Below, piece by piece: positions 11,471 to 22,760 of a stretch of 64,000 nucleotides of DNA. The first letter of the stretch is position 1; each line of letters begins with the position of its first letter. Below the pieces are notes generated by a model. The model did no database searches. It was given only the letters and a program-made list of their open reading frames with translations, and was not told the DNA's origin. Source of the DNA: Annona cherimola (Eukaryota; Streptophyta; Magnoliopsida; Magnoliales; Annonaceae); the NCBI GenBank assembly GCA_030490835.1, contig CM059971.1:59940012-60004011 (forward strand), read 5' to 3'. Position numbers and translations under genes: made by a program.

Positions 11471-12384
11471 AAAGTTGGGAGGTAGATTTCCATAAAATAA
11501 AAAAAAAAGAAAAAAAGACGGGAGGTAAATCGAACCAAAACAGGTAGTGGCGATACATCAGCCTACTCGGTCATGTGGTGTAATGCAGGAACGGACGATT
11601 TTGCTCCTCTTCCTTGTTGTCGAGTCATGGCAAAGCAGAGGCAGATGGATCCCGAGCGTGGAGAGATTGACGGGAAGCTGAAATAGGTAGCAGGTGCTTG
11701 TCGTAAATGACAGATCTGGATTTCGGTGGCTGCCAATTTCATCTTTGTGGACTTGCCACGAAAATCAAGAGGTTTGGTATTGATTAGCTCCAGTTGGAAA
11801 CCACCTCTAGGAATCACAGCACCGGCAATCGGAGAGAAGCTCTGTTTGGAGAAGATGGGTTCTGGTTACGGTGGTCCGCATGTACGCCTAAATCAGCCGT
11901 TGATATTCATATTTTGGTGGTCCAATAATTTTGTAATAATCCCATAAGGGTAAATCTGATTTGTTGATGCATCTTCAATTACTAATTCAAACCACGTATA
12001 TAATCCTCAATGTCACCGTTCGTGCAGTGGGCCAAAATTCAATTAGCATGGCCCCCAGAAAACAGCTCAAAATGCCGGTGTCTACAAATGATTAAAATTT
12101 CAATTATAAAAATAGAAAATTTTCATGATTAGCTTTGTTTGCTGCGCGCAAAATTTTTCGCTTGGCAAATTAGTAACCTTAAAGCAAATTGCACCTCGAA
12201 ATCCCTATTAATTTGTTCTCGACAGTCGACACTTCGTTGTACCTCAGTTTTCCTTTCAAGCTCTGCTTCTTTTATAGTGGTGAGATTTCCTCTTCGGGCT
12301 TCGTTTCTGGTGACATATCTCCTTGCGGTCGATTTACTTATTTTTCTCCCCTAAACACATGCTGAAAAAAATTTGTTCCTTTTA
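11471..12384. other. Unassigned region with short overlapping frames
   Basis: Overlapping frames of 84 codons (minus, 11,563-11,817) and 73 codons (plus, 11,726-11,947) lie in a locally GC-richer patch. They are shadows of one another and neither shows a recognisable domain or splice context. I do not call a gene. Confidence 0.3.
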
Positions 12385-12920
12385 TGTAGGAAAATTTTCT
12401 CTTGTTCTTACAATATCTGCACGTAATTCCGAATACACTTATCAAAATTTTTTCTTATGCTTATTTTATTTTATCCTAAATTCCTATTATACTTACGCGA
12501 TCAAAACAAATAGCACATAATTCCTAATACACTTATAATGCTTCAAAATTTTCTCTTATACTTATAATATTTTACCATAAATTCCTATGATATTTATGTA
12601 GTCGAAACAACCGTTAAATAATTTATTGAAAAGACAAGTTTGCCTATCCATGATTTCTTATTTGAAATAATTAAACCCTAATATAACTCTATTAATGTTG
12701 GTAAATCTTTACATTGTGACATTAAATAATTCAAATATCATATTAAGGCTGAATCGTTTCAATTAGGAAAATCCTGAAGGAGTAAAATTATTTTTTCAAT
12801 GAGGTAGTTAATAGTTGTTTTGACCACATAGGTATAATAGAAATTTAAGGTGAAATATTACGAGTACGAAAGGAATTTTTGAAATATTACTAGTATTTTA
12901 GGAATTAGTAGTAAATTGTG
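12385..12920. repeat. Long-arm foldback element
   Basis: The left arm (about 12,390-12,615, 'aaattcctattatactta', 'tatgtagtcgaaacaa') is matched in inverted order by the right arm (about 12,800-12,918, 'tgttttgaccacataggta', 'ggtataatagaaattta', 'ggtataaaagaaattt'). Arms contain internal repeats of about 60-90 bp. It is non-coding. Confidence 0.6.
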
Positions 12921-13024
12921 GGTATAAAAGAAATTTTTCCACGTGTTCTTGTGGTTGATTTTCTTTTCTCCTAACTGCGTTTTTTATAAAATCATTTTGC
13001 ATGAAAATTGATGATGCAATTTTA

Positions 13025-13285
13025 GGATGTGTTTGACAACATATAAAAATGTAAAGTTAAAACTTTTCACTCTTTATAACTATCATATTTTTAATTATTT
13101 TTTATATTTTTCTATATAATTATCTTACTTTTCAATCATTTCTACACAACTAGCCACACGACTAACTTATTTATTTTAACTTTATCCTCTTTACTTATTA
13201 TTATTACCCTATTATATAATATCATTTTATGACTTTTACTGACTAAAATTTTTTATCAAAAGTTTTATCTATTCCCAACATATCA
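13025..13285. repeat. Tourist-like MITE copy
   Basis: It opens ggatgtgtttgacaac after TTA (13,022-13,024) and runs through the family interior to 'attcccaacatatc'. The right end is decayed, so the matching TTA is not visible. Confidence 0.7.
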
Positions 13286-13439
13286 TTCCTTTTTTCTTGT
13301 ATATTTATAGATCAACTAAACCATCATAATGTTTGCCTAAAATGTTGATGCACTTTCACTTGTAAGTACGTGACGACTTTTGTACATTTACATCAATACC
13401 TGGCAGGTTTGCCTAAAATTGCGAATATGCTTACATATC

Positions 13440-13691
13440 CTAAACTCTTTTTAAAAAATAAAAAAATAACCCTTGTAAACAATAAAATAAAAAAGAAAAT
13501 GCCTTTAAAATAAAAATTAGTTTTAAAAATATTACCCACATTAAATGGATACACATCCACTTAATGTGTGGGACATTAATAAAAATTTTTTTTTTTTATT
13601 TTAAAGGTATATTCTTGTATTTTTAATAAATGAAAAAATAAGAAAATGCCTTTAAAATACTAAAAAATTTCAAATTAAATAGATTTACTTA
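13440..13691. repeat. AT-rich inverted-repeat stretch
   Basis: There is a small near-palindrome around 13,540-13,572 (ccacattaaatgga / tccacttaatgtgtgg), with broader A-rich and T-rich arms ('gaaaatgcctttaaaata' repeated at 13,497 and 13,640). It looks like foldback MITE debris lying between two Tourist-like copies. Confidence 0.4.
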
Positions 13692-13972
13692 GGGTGTGTT
13701 GGGCAATTTGAAGAAAATGTCAAGTTAAAATTTTTCAATCTAAAACTTTTCACTCTCCACAAATACCATATTTTTTAATCATTTTTTCACATTTTCCTAT
13801 ACAACTACCCTACTTTTCAATCATTTCTATACAACTACTCACACAACTAATATATCTATTTTAACTTTATTTTCTTTACTCCTCACCATTACCCCTATTA
13901 TATCACATCATTTGACAAATTTTACTCTCCAAAACTATTCATCAAAAGTTTTATCTATTCCCAAACATACCC
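13692..13972. mobile_element. Tourist-like MITE with TTA duplication
   Basis: It runs from gggtgtgttgggc to ccaaacataccc, 281 bp, and is flanked by TTA at 13,689-13,691 and 13,973-13,975. TTA/TAA duplications are typical of PIF/Harbinger (Tourist) MITEs. Confidence 0.85.
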
Positions 13973-14189
13973 TTAATGTGAGAAATATTTTTTAAATAAA
14001 TTTTTTAGTAATTTAAAGACATTTTCTTATTTTTCATTTTATTATTACAAAGGTATTTTCGTTATTTTGAAAAAGATTTTATGGATTTTTAGGTTTGCTT
14101 GCAATTTCAAGTAAATCTTGTACGAGTAGATGCGAAATTTGCATGATGCATTTGTTATTTCACGCAAAGCTTATAAGCATGAGTTAGAA

Positions 14190-14400
14190 AACTTAGATGT
14201 GCAACTTGCGTAAGGTACCTACGTATCCAACTCTAACTTGGGTAAGGTAAGATAGAAAATATTATCCATAGATATAGAACGAGTAGAAATTATTACTTAC
14301 CCTCCCAAATAGGGTGAGAGTAGAGTGAATGTACAAGGTACTCAAAACCAATTTGAATGAGTATATAATCACATATATTAAAATATAATAATAATTTATA
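14190..14400. repeat. Fragment of dispersed repeat R1
   Basis: The stretch 'tgcaacttgcgtaagg ... ctaacttgggtaaggtaag ... gaaattattacttaccctc ... aaccaatttgaatgag' aligns with the first 200 bp of the R1 copy at 8,349. The remainder of R1 is absent. Confidence 0.5.
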
Positions 14401-14599
14401 GAATCATTTTCACATGATAGTGATATTTTGTATAGTTTACATGCTGAAAATACTATTTTAAAATTAATATTTACTATTAAACCATTTTATTAAGTTGATT
14501 TCATATATTTGTAGATGAGGTTCATATATAGTGATACTAAATAAATGAAAAAAGTTTTGATAATAATATAAATGATGCTAAATATAATAGATGAATCAC

Positions 14600-16045
14600 A
14601 TTTTCTATTTTGGTCAAGTTGACACCCAAGTTGACTCAACATATGAATTGGAAACTTTAGGCTACTAAAGAGGAATCCGAATAACCGAAGTTGCATCTTA
14701 ATTTGACTTTGACATGCAACTTGGGTAAAGTTACATATCAAGTCGACTCAGCAATGAAACTAAGACTACTAAAGCATGAGAATGAAGAGCTTGGAGTTTC
14801 AAGTATGTAACATACAATGAAGTCGCATACCCGAGTCGACTTCACTTGCGACTTGGGTCAAAATTCAAAACCAAGCTAACTCAAGTATATGACTTGATGC
14901 AAGGGAATTCAATACTTGAAGAATTGAACTCAAACATGAACGAATGAAGTCCAAACCATAAAGCGTTAACGTGTCAAGTACAATACTTAAATCAAAGGAG
15001 ACTACATTTTGAAGACTACTTAAAAATTGAGAAGACTAAAAGAAAAATTGAGCTTAAGAAGATTAGATCATGAACACATGAAGATTCAAAAATCAAGGAA
15101 TACAAATTATGAAGATTTGGAGTTCTAAGTGCACAAAATAATGTGAAGTCAAAACCTAAGTCAACTTCACTTGCGACTTAGGTTAAATCCTAGAATAAAT
15201 CAACCTGATAATGGAATAAGAAGAAGCACTCAAGGAACGTTCGTGAAGGAAAGGAGAAGATCATATTCGCACCCCAAGTCGACTTGAAGTTGCATCCAAA
15301 ATCAGCTCTAGATACAACTTGGCTAGTAACGGTAATAAAAATTCAAACGTTGGTATATTTAATGCGCACCACCTACCTTCTAGCGTTTAAAATAACTCCA
15401 CAACTATTTAAAATATATTGAAAAAGAACTTATAAGAGTTAACTAGAGCATTCATTGAGCTTTCGTCTTCCTTCTTATAAGCTATTAAGTGTGCATTAAG
15501 TGCTCTACAATGAAAGACTCTCACTTTCACTATAAGGGTTGCGAGTTCTAATCTTTTTCCAGCATTCAACAGTTTCTCAAGTGCAAAATCTGCTCTAGAC
15601 AATCTATAAAGTACATATTTCATTTTCTCAATTGTTTTACTGTACTGTGATATTTAGCTTGGCGTTGAAGACAAAAACTAAATTAAGACAAGTAGTTTAC
15701 AGTTGGAGTGGAACTCGTCATCTACTTATATGATTATTATAATGCTTTCCTCAAGCTACAATCTAGAAGAGAGCAATGAGTCTATTTGTAATCTCGTTAA
15801 GATAGTGAAATTCAAGATATAAAAGAATGTATTCTTGGAAGAGTAAAGTATGGAAGGCCGTCTCGAACTACTCTAATTCTTTGTATCTTTTGTATGTGAC
15901 ATTTTCATATCTCTTTTGCTCTCTATTATTCTTTACATTTTTATTCAAGAGGACTAAACTCACAAGGGGTTAAAGTTTTAAAGTACTAAAGAATTTTAAA
16001 TAACTTAATTCACCCCTCCCCTATTGAATTGTGATATAAACTCAG
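14600..16045 (+). mobile_element. Probable copia-type LTR fragment
   Basis: This non-coding 1.4-kb block is rich in 'acttgggt', 'aagtcgactt' and 'cttgcgacttggg' words. It ends in 'aattcacccctcccct', a string typical of the 3' ends of long copia LTRs (SIRE/Maximus type). Just downstream (16,052-16,068) 'tgacatcaaagcagg' resembles a degraded initiator-Met primer site (consensus TGGTATCAGAGC). Only one LTR is seen and the left boundary is uncertain. It is an old fragment or solo LTR. Confidence 0.4.
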
Positions 16046-16365
16046 GACTAATAAGTGACATCAAAGCAGGTTTTTGTGTTTATTACAAAAAGATATCTAT
16101 CATAAATGACATCCTAATAAACTTCTATGTCTGCTTTTGCCGAGGGTTACTAGACCAGCCCATTTGATAGAATTAACTTTGGTTACTAGAAGTTAAGATT
16201 GAAACAATTAATAATGGTCACTGACATAGATTCTTAGATAGCAACCCAAGGTGGAGTTAATCTATCTCTAAGTGAAAGAACCTCCAAATGGACCAAATGA
16301 TCCTTATGACCTAACTAGTTAGGTTGAACTTTATACCTACTCTACAAGGTTCAAGATATTTTTAG

Positions 16366-17917
16366 TGTCCCAAACAACACATACAACACATTAGTCATAA
16401 ATCTCTAAATCAATACCCAACGAAATCATATCATAATGGAGCAATGCAACCACATAAACATGCTAATGCACAACTCATGCTCATGCTAATATACTTGAGT
16501 CGTATCCTATATGAAACAACATGCCAAGATTTTAATACATGCATATACTACACGTCCCCTTAGGTGCCAATCTATATATAGTATATATAATTCTAATATC
16601 ACTTAATTACTAGTGATATATTCACAAATTACATCATGGTAAAGGAAAAGTTATAGTGAAAATACCTGGTCCTCATAGTCTACCCCATTTACAAAAGTTT
16701 CTCCTTAAAACCTGCAATGACTCTCATAGATAAGGGTACTTTTCTCACATTGTTTCTTCTAACTCTTAGTTAGCTTTATCCTCTGTATGGTAACTCCATT
16801 AAATTTTGAGAAGCTTGATAGTCTTGTTTCTCAGTTGTTTATCCTTACTATCCAGAACTCAGACTAGCCTCTCTGTATATTACAAATTCTTTTCTACTCA
16901 AATATCCTTAGGCTTCAGCACATGCAATGAATCTGGTTCATATTTTTTTAAGGATAAGATGTGGAATACGTCATGCACTCTAACCAAGAAAGGTGGCAAG
17001 GCAATATGATAAGCCACCTTTCCAATCCATTCCAAGATTTCATAAGGACTAATGTACTTGGACTCAATTTTCCTTTTGTACCAAACCAAACTATGCCCTT
17101 CGTTGAGGATACCTTTAAAAATACCTTGTCTTCCACTTAGAACTCTATTTCTCACCTCCTAGTATCTGCATTACTCTTTTGACGAGATTGAGCAATACAG
17201 ATCTGTTTTCAAATTCGTGACACCTTGTCCAATGTGTCTGCTATCATCTGAGAGCCAACTATAGTACTCTCTCCAACTTCATCCCAACAAAGTGGCGATC
17301 TACATTTTCATTCATATACTTTCTCAAAAGGAGCCATTCGGATCTAAAATGATAAGTATTATTGTATGCAAATTTCGCCAAAGTCAGATGGTTGTTCTAA
17401 GTATTAGCCCATTCCAAGATACAAGCCTCAACATGTCTTCTAATTGCTAGTTCACCCATTCCGTTTAGCCACCAGACTACGAATTGAAAGCAGATTAAAA
17501 TCTAATCTAATACCTATTACTCTATGTAGAGCATTTTAAAATCACATTGATCCTTAATCTAAGATGATAAACTTTGGTACCCTATGGAGTCTCGCTATCC
17601 GCAAGTTTCAAGATAGTTGTAATGTCCTAAATAACACATCAATTATACACCTCTAAAACTAATACCTAACAAAATTATATCACAACTGAGTGGTGTAGCC
17701 ATATAATACAAAAAGATAACTCATGCTCATTCTAATATGCTCATGAGTGGTGTCTTATACAACCCAATATATCAAGATTTTAATGCATACATATACTATA
17801 CGTCCCCCAGGTGTAACATGCACAGTGTACACAACACTAACATCATTATTATTATTGGCATATTTATAAACTACATCATGGTAAAGGAAAGATTATAATA
17901 AAAATACCTAGTCTTCA
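16366..17917 (-). mobile_element. Deleted Ty3/gypsy element: two LTRs plus integrase end
   Basis: Two direct repeats of about 300 bp (16,366-16,675 and 17,623-17,917) share 'cactcatgctcat'-like, 'caagattttaat', 'catatacta.acgtcccc' and 'catcatggtaaaggaaa' words. Read on the minus strand each begins TGA and ends GGACA, as LTRs do (TG...CA). A purine tract, AAATGGGGTAGACTA, lies directly before the lower LTR on that strand, as a polypurine tract should. Between them is only integrase debris, so gag, protease, RT and RNase H have been deleted. No 5-bp duplication was found. Confidence 0.6.
16898..17550 (-). pseudogene. Ty3/gypsy integrase C-terminal remnant
   Basis: The minus strand from 17,155 to 16,898 is open and reads SKYISPYEILEWIGKVAYHI, then LPPFLVRVHDVFHILSLKKY. 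This is the conserved tail of plant gypsy integrases ('prYiGPyeIlerIGkVAYrLaLP..l..vHdVFHvS.LrkY'). Upstream, 17,420-17,160, broken frames contain FAYNNTYH and FVGMKLERV, matching the 'EFAYNnsyh' and 'CW.E.Ger' regions. Frameshifts and stops make it non-functional. Confidence 0.8.
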
Positions 17918-18462
17918 CAACTCCTCGACGAGTGTTGCAGTTCGATGTCTCTTAAGCTTGCACTTGTTCAACAGAATCTCCTTAAAAAATTTAGCATCTG
18001 CAAGCATCTAAAATAGCACGTTAATGAAGGAAGCATTGATCAACAGGTTCTTCAGCGTGGAGACAAACTTCTCGAATTGCTTTTGCAATTTGTCATGTTG
18101 TTGCCTCTGAGGGAAAGATAAAGGAAGCTAGTATGGTGGCGATGGAACATATGGCTTTTCCACCATTAGTTTGGGTTGTCGTTTCTCGCCTCGCTTCTGC
18201 TCTTGCTTGGTTTTGTCGTTAGTTTCTTTTTCAGGGTTTTGAGTTGACTTGAGTTATTTGCCACTCTGCAGAGTGATCGTCTGCACTTCCTCCCTTAGAT
18301 TAACTTCAAGTCGACAAAGGATTTTGTCTTGGTTTCTTTAAGAAGAGTTTGAGACTTGTTGGGTAATTTAGTTTTTAAGATGTTTGATATGAGTTTGCAT
18401 CTGATCTATCCTCTCATCATTTTTCTTAAGCATCAGCAAAATATTTTCTAGGATAGGATTAC
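17918..18462 (-). pseudogene. Athila-like gypsy gag/protease-region relic, 3' part
   Basis: The minus strand encodes in order NPILENILLMLKKNDERIDQ, EEVQTITLQSGK, KPYVPSPPY, LPLSFPQRQQHDKLQKQFEK, FVSTLKNLLINASF and ADAKFFKEIL. This is the gag-to-protease linker of Athila-type gypsy elements ('aitLRSGkel', 'kPPlPFPqRl.k.k.d.qF.kFl..lk.l.inipf.eal.qmP.YaKFlKeil'). Several in-frame stops are present. It joins without loss to the gag part at 21,645 once the 18,463-21,644 insertion is removed. Confidence 0.75.
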
Positions 18463-21400
18463 TGTGGTGCCCCAACCCGAGGCGCCAGAGCCTTACTCCG
18501 GGATCATTTATTAATTAGTAAATGTGAGCAGGATTGTTGCCCTGATCACGCGGTGGAATTTTCTATTTTAATCAATTTACTCCAGAAATGTGTATTGATG
18601 ATTCATTCCATAAAATATTTACATCATGGCAACACTTTACACCCTAAAATTTTTCCACATTTATTATCAACATGCACCGTTATTTTATTTCTCATAAACT
18701 AATCTCAACATATCATTCCGATCATATACAATAAAATTTCACATAATTCTTATTAGATCCACATAATACAGTATCATAGTTCATATATATAGTCAATTAT
18801 TCATAACATCCACATAATACAGCATCATAGTTCCCTCAAAATAAACACAATCCTTTACGCCTTGTCTTTCTTGTACTTGTCTTTGGTTTGGAAAACAAAA
18901 CATGAGTACTAACTCAATAAGTAAGCATTATCATTTTTAGGCAAACTTTTCGTATATACATTTTCAAGTAGACAAATCCATTCCTAATATGGGCATTTCA
19001 TAAAAAAATGTCAATGCATCATTATCAATATCACATGAATATCCTAGTGATGGTACGCTAGCCAAGAGATCATCACATCATTCTGATCCAATTTCATGGA
19101 GCGCACCACCGGCCATTGGAATATGTTAGCAACTTGGTCACACTAGAGGGGGACAACCGGTTTGCTTACACCTCTAAAGTGGGCCTAGTTCCTTGTATAC
19201 CATGACCATAAATATACTAGCATGCTTTTCCAAGTATAAAAATTAAGCAATCATTTTCAACACCATTTTAATAAAGCAGTTATTCAAGTTAATTCGCAAA
19301 GTTATAGGAGTGACCATCTTTAAATAATTTGAGAACATTTAAATAAAACAAGTTGCAATACATTTTCAATATTTGAGAAGACAACTTTGTAAAAGTTTTG
19401 CTTGCTTACCTATGATAATTTCAATTCTTTTCTTCCACATTTTCCTTGCCTTTACCTAGACAAGTGAAAATGATATCTTACCCGTATACATAAAATTATA
19501 AATGATTGCATGCCTTAGAATTTTCCAACCTAGGTGAGTTTATGTCAAATTAACTTTGAGTCAATCTTTTCCTCAATATGAAAACTATCTTACCTAACCT
19601 TCACATACATATAATTTATGATCTTAAAAAGCTATTAATTTATTTCATTTTAACACCCTTGTTTAGGGTACACTTATTTAATCTTCATATGTGATCTTTT
19701 CAATCACTTAAGATCCTTACAAATCATCTATAATCTTATTAAATTCCATTCTAAAATTTTTGAAATTAATCAATTCTATAGAACAACCCTATCTTTTCTC
19801 ATTTTATTAATTTCTTTTTTATATTTGCACCTTAGCTAAGTATACATGCAATACTATAATCAATCATTACCCTTGTCATCAATACCCTTTAATTGCACCC
19901 TTTAGTTACAAATATATCATATAACGGTCAAGTTAGCATTAAACAAAAAAAAAATCCTCAAATCTTCCTTAATTTGGACATTCATTTACACATTAAATAG
20001 GGTAATAACCAAGCAATTAGTCAAATAATTCATAGGTAATTAGTTGGATGTCATCATCAACACATATACATAAAAAAAATTTTTATTTTTGCCCTAAACA
20101 ATTTGGGTGTTCCTTAATTACCCCCATATGTGATTCTTTTCACACTTAAGATTACCAATATACACTCTTACTTAATCAAGCATCATTCCAACTTAAAATG
20201 AATTAAAATTTACCAAGTTACCAACCTATAAATCCACCCAACTATCGATCATTATGTGAGCTTGGAATTACATCAATTAATCCCAAAAACAACTCAACTA
20301 ATCAATACATAATAGACGTCCATAATAGACGTATGTTGCTGAAATTAAATTCAAATTCAGTATGTTTTACCTTATTAAATGCAGCCATAAATCATTAATA
20401 TCAACATTCTTAAATGACAAAATTCTTAGTTGAACATTACTTAAGCATGAAAAAAATGATAAATGAAAAAATTAAAACCTATTAATGAACCTATTTAGAT
20501 GCTTAATTGCTACTAAAATTTTCTCCTTTTTTTCTTTTCTTTCTCTTCTTCCTTGGCTTGGATGTCTTCTTGCTTAGCTACCCTTCTTTTTTTTTTCCCT
20601 TCTTCTATTGTTGCTGCCCAAATGATGTCCAAGATGCCCCCTTCTTGCCCTTTTATATTGTTGCATTTATTCCTCAATTTCCACCTCATTTTCATGCTTG
20701 AAATTGTAATCTTTATCCCTAATGTATACTGTCACATTTTCACCCATAATATTGTTGTTTATAATATATTTTTTTATATATAAAACTGGTCCATAATATG
20801 CATTAATCCCAATGTGATCACGTCCATGCATCCAGCTGAATTTTATTTTATATTAATTTTTTACGTGAAAAGCTGTCTAAAATTCCCCTAATTAATGCCC
20901 ATTAATTCCAGTTGCATCTTTATACATTTTTGTTGTATTTTTATTAAATGAAAAACTGCTAAAAATTACCTCCATAGGACACCTCATATTTACTTTCCAT
21001 TAGTCAACTCCTACTTTTTACTTTGCATTTATGATCATCTGCTTTTAAAGCTTAAAAAAGTCAATGGTTATAAATGACATTACCATGTCATTAATCATTC
21101 TTAATTGTATTGTGGTTTAAAATTTTCTAACAAGATTTGATATAATCAAATCCATTTGAATTGTAAAGCACATCATTTTGGTCATCCATAAAAAATTTCA
21201 CTTCAAGATGATCATTCTAGATCAAGATATAAACATTTGAAATTATTTCCTGCAATTATCATAATCCACACCAGTCATTAGGTAGGGCATGTTAATAGTA
21301 GCTTACCCTCCAAATTTCATGCCAATCCGCCTTATATACCTCAAATTAGGAATTAACAAGTAATAACCTAACTTATCAATTAAGAATTAATATAAAGGAC

Positions 21401-21644
21401 ATGGATAATGAAATTTAATAAGCATACCAACTCATCATGCTCTACACCATTTTTGCCTTTATGCTTAATTCAATTTTTATGTCCTTTTTGTGCACACTAT
21501 TCCAAATTGAGCAAGAGTGATTAACTTAATCACTTTATGTAATCATTTTCCCTAATCTCATTCATCTAACTCAAGACATGTAATTAATCATTATATAATT
21601 TCTAATTTTACATTTATTGGTCTCAAAATATCTTGGGTTTCACA
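18463..21644. mobile_element. 3.2-kb solo-LTR-like insertion
   Basis: The block begins tgtggtgccccaaccc and ends cttgggtttcaca, that is, with short inverted TGTG...CACA ends of LTR type. It is flanked by attac (18,458-18,462) and atttc (21,645-21,649), a 5-bp duplication with one mismatch. It interrupts an otherwise continuous gag reading. It has no gag/pol sequence, so it looks like a long solo LTR, as in gypsy lineages with multi-kb LTRs. A non-autonomous LTR element is the alternative. Orientation is unknown. Confidence 0.6.
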
Positions 21645-22760
21645 ATTTCTAGCTTGTGTTTCATTTAGTACAAGCAAAGCTAGTTGAGATGGATATGCAG
21701 GTGGGTTTGGTGGCCTTCTTTAGAAACTAGGTGGTTTGTTGATTTGAGCAAAGTTTCGAGTATTTGACTGGCTTAACTAAGAAAAATTAGGGTAGTTGCA
21801 CCATCTAAGGTTATGTGTTGGAATATGAATTTCCATAAGGGTGAGAGTTATATTGGCTATTGATTGCATTAAGTTGCTCGCATGAGGTCTCTTAGATGAA
21901 GAAATTGTACTCAAATGTGTAGTGAGATGTCTCATAAATATCTCAAGAGGCATTATTTGTTGGTGCTGCACCACGTTCAGATTTTTCTTATCTTATATCT
22001 CGCAATAACATCTAATCAACTTTAGTGTTGAAAGAATTGAGAGCTTCAATCTAGTACATGCCCTTGGTGAAAAGGGCCACTAACGTCACCATATTGGAAG
22101 CCATGGAGAGCCAAGTCATTTAGGATTTTAAGAGCTTCCTCGTTAGTGGTTGTATAAACTAGCTGCCGACAGCAGAATTGATAATGCTTCAAGTTGGTTG
22201 ATTGATCGGTTGAATAAATTCTTGATAATGTTGTCCTGTGGAATGCCATGACGAGGGCACATTCGCTGCAAATCTTTCATCCAATCTCATGCGCCGTAGA
22301 GTGATTCATTATTTTTTAGACAAATTGGTTGATTCTTATTCTTGGTCGTCTTGATTTTTGTCAGTGGAAAACATTTTTCCAAGAAAGCAGTAGAGAATTC
22401 ATCCCATGTGGTAAAAGGGTCAAGTGACATAGAGAAGAACCACTCACTCATTCAATCATATAGGGAGAATGAAAAAAGCTAAAGGCAAATGACTTCTTGC
22501 AGAATTTCTTGAACTTTAATCGTATTACACAATTGTAGGAACTTAATGATGTGTATATTAGGGTTCTCAAAAGGAAGCCTTGCAAATTTGTCTTATGTAC
22601 CATCTGGATGAGGCTTGGTTTAAGTTCAAAATTCCTTGCCCCAATTTTAGGTTCGATGATGTAAGACTTGAAGCCTCTAGGGTTTGGACAATAATGGTCT
22701 CTTAGGGCCATCCTCCTTGGCGGGTTGTTGTTTTTCACATGGCCTTTTGCATGCATTAAT
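21645..22760 (-). pseudogene. Athila-like gypsy gag relic, 5' part
   Basis: The minus strand shows the retrotransposon gag core in broken frames. LDPFTTWDEFSTAFLEKCFP (about 22,425-22,366) matches 'lp.gSItTWeeL...Fl.kfFP'. NNESLYGA and DWMKDLQRMCPRHGIP (about 22,320-22,240) match 'ESLyeAWeRFKdLLrkCPhHGip'. Further down, CNYPNFS and a Pro/Gln-rich tail (PPNPPAYPSQLA) match the Athila gag C-terminus. Frameshifts and stops are frequent. The product would be the capsid protein of the particle; here it is dead. Confidence 0.75.

Noticed and set aside
18463..18500. tgtggtgccccaaccc as a primer-binding site (like TGGCGCC-type)
   Set aside because: It lies at the exact insertion border and is part of the block's terminal repeat, not next to an LTR end.
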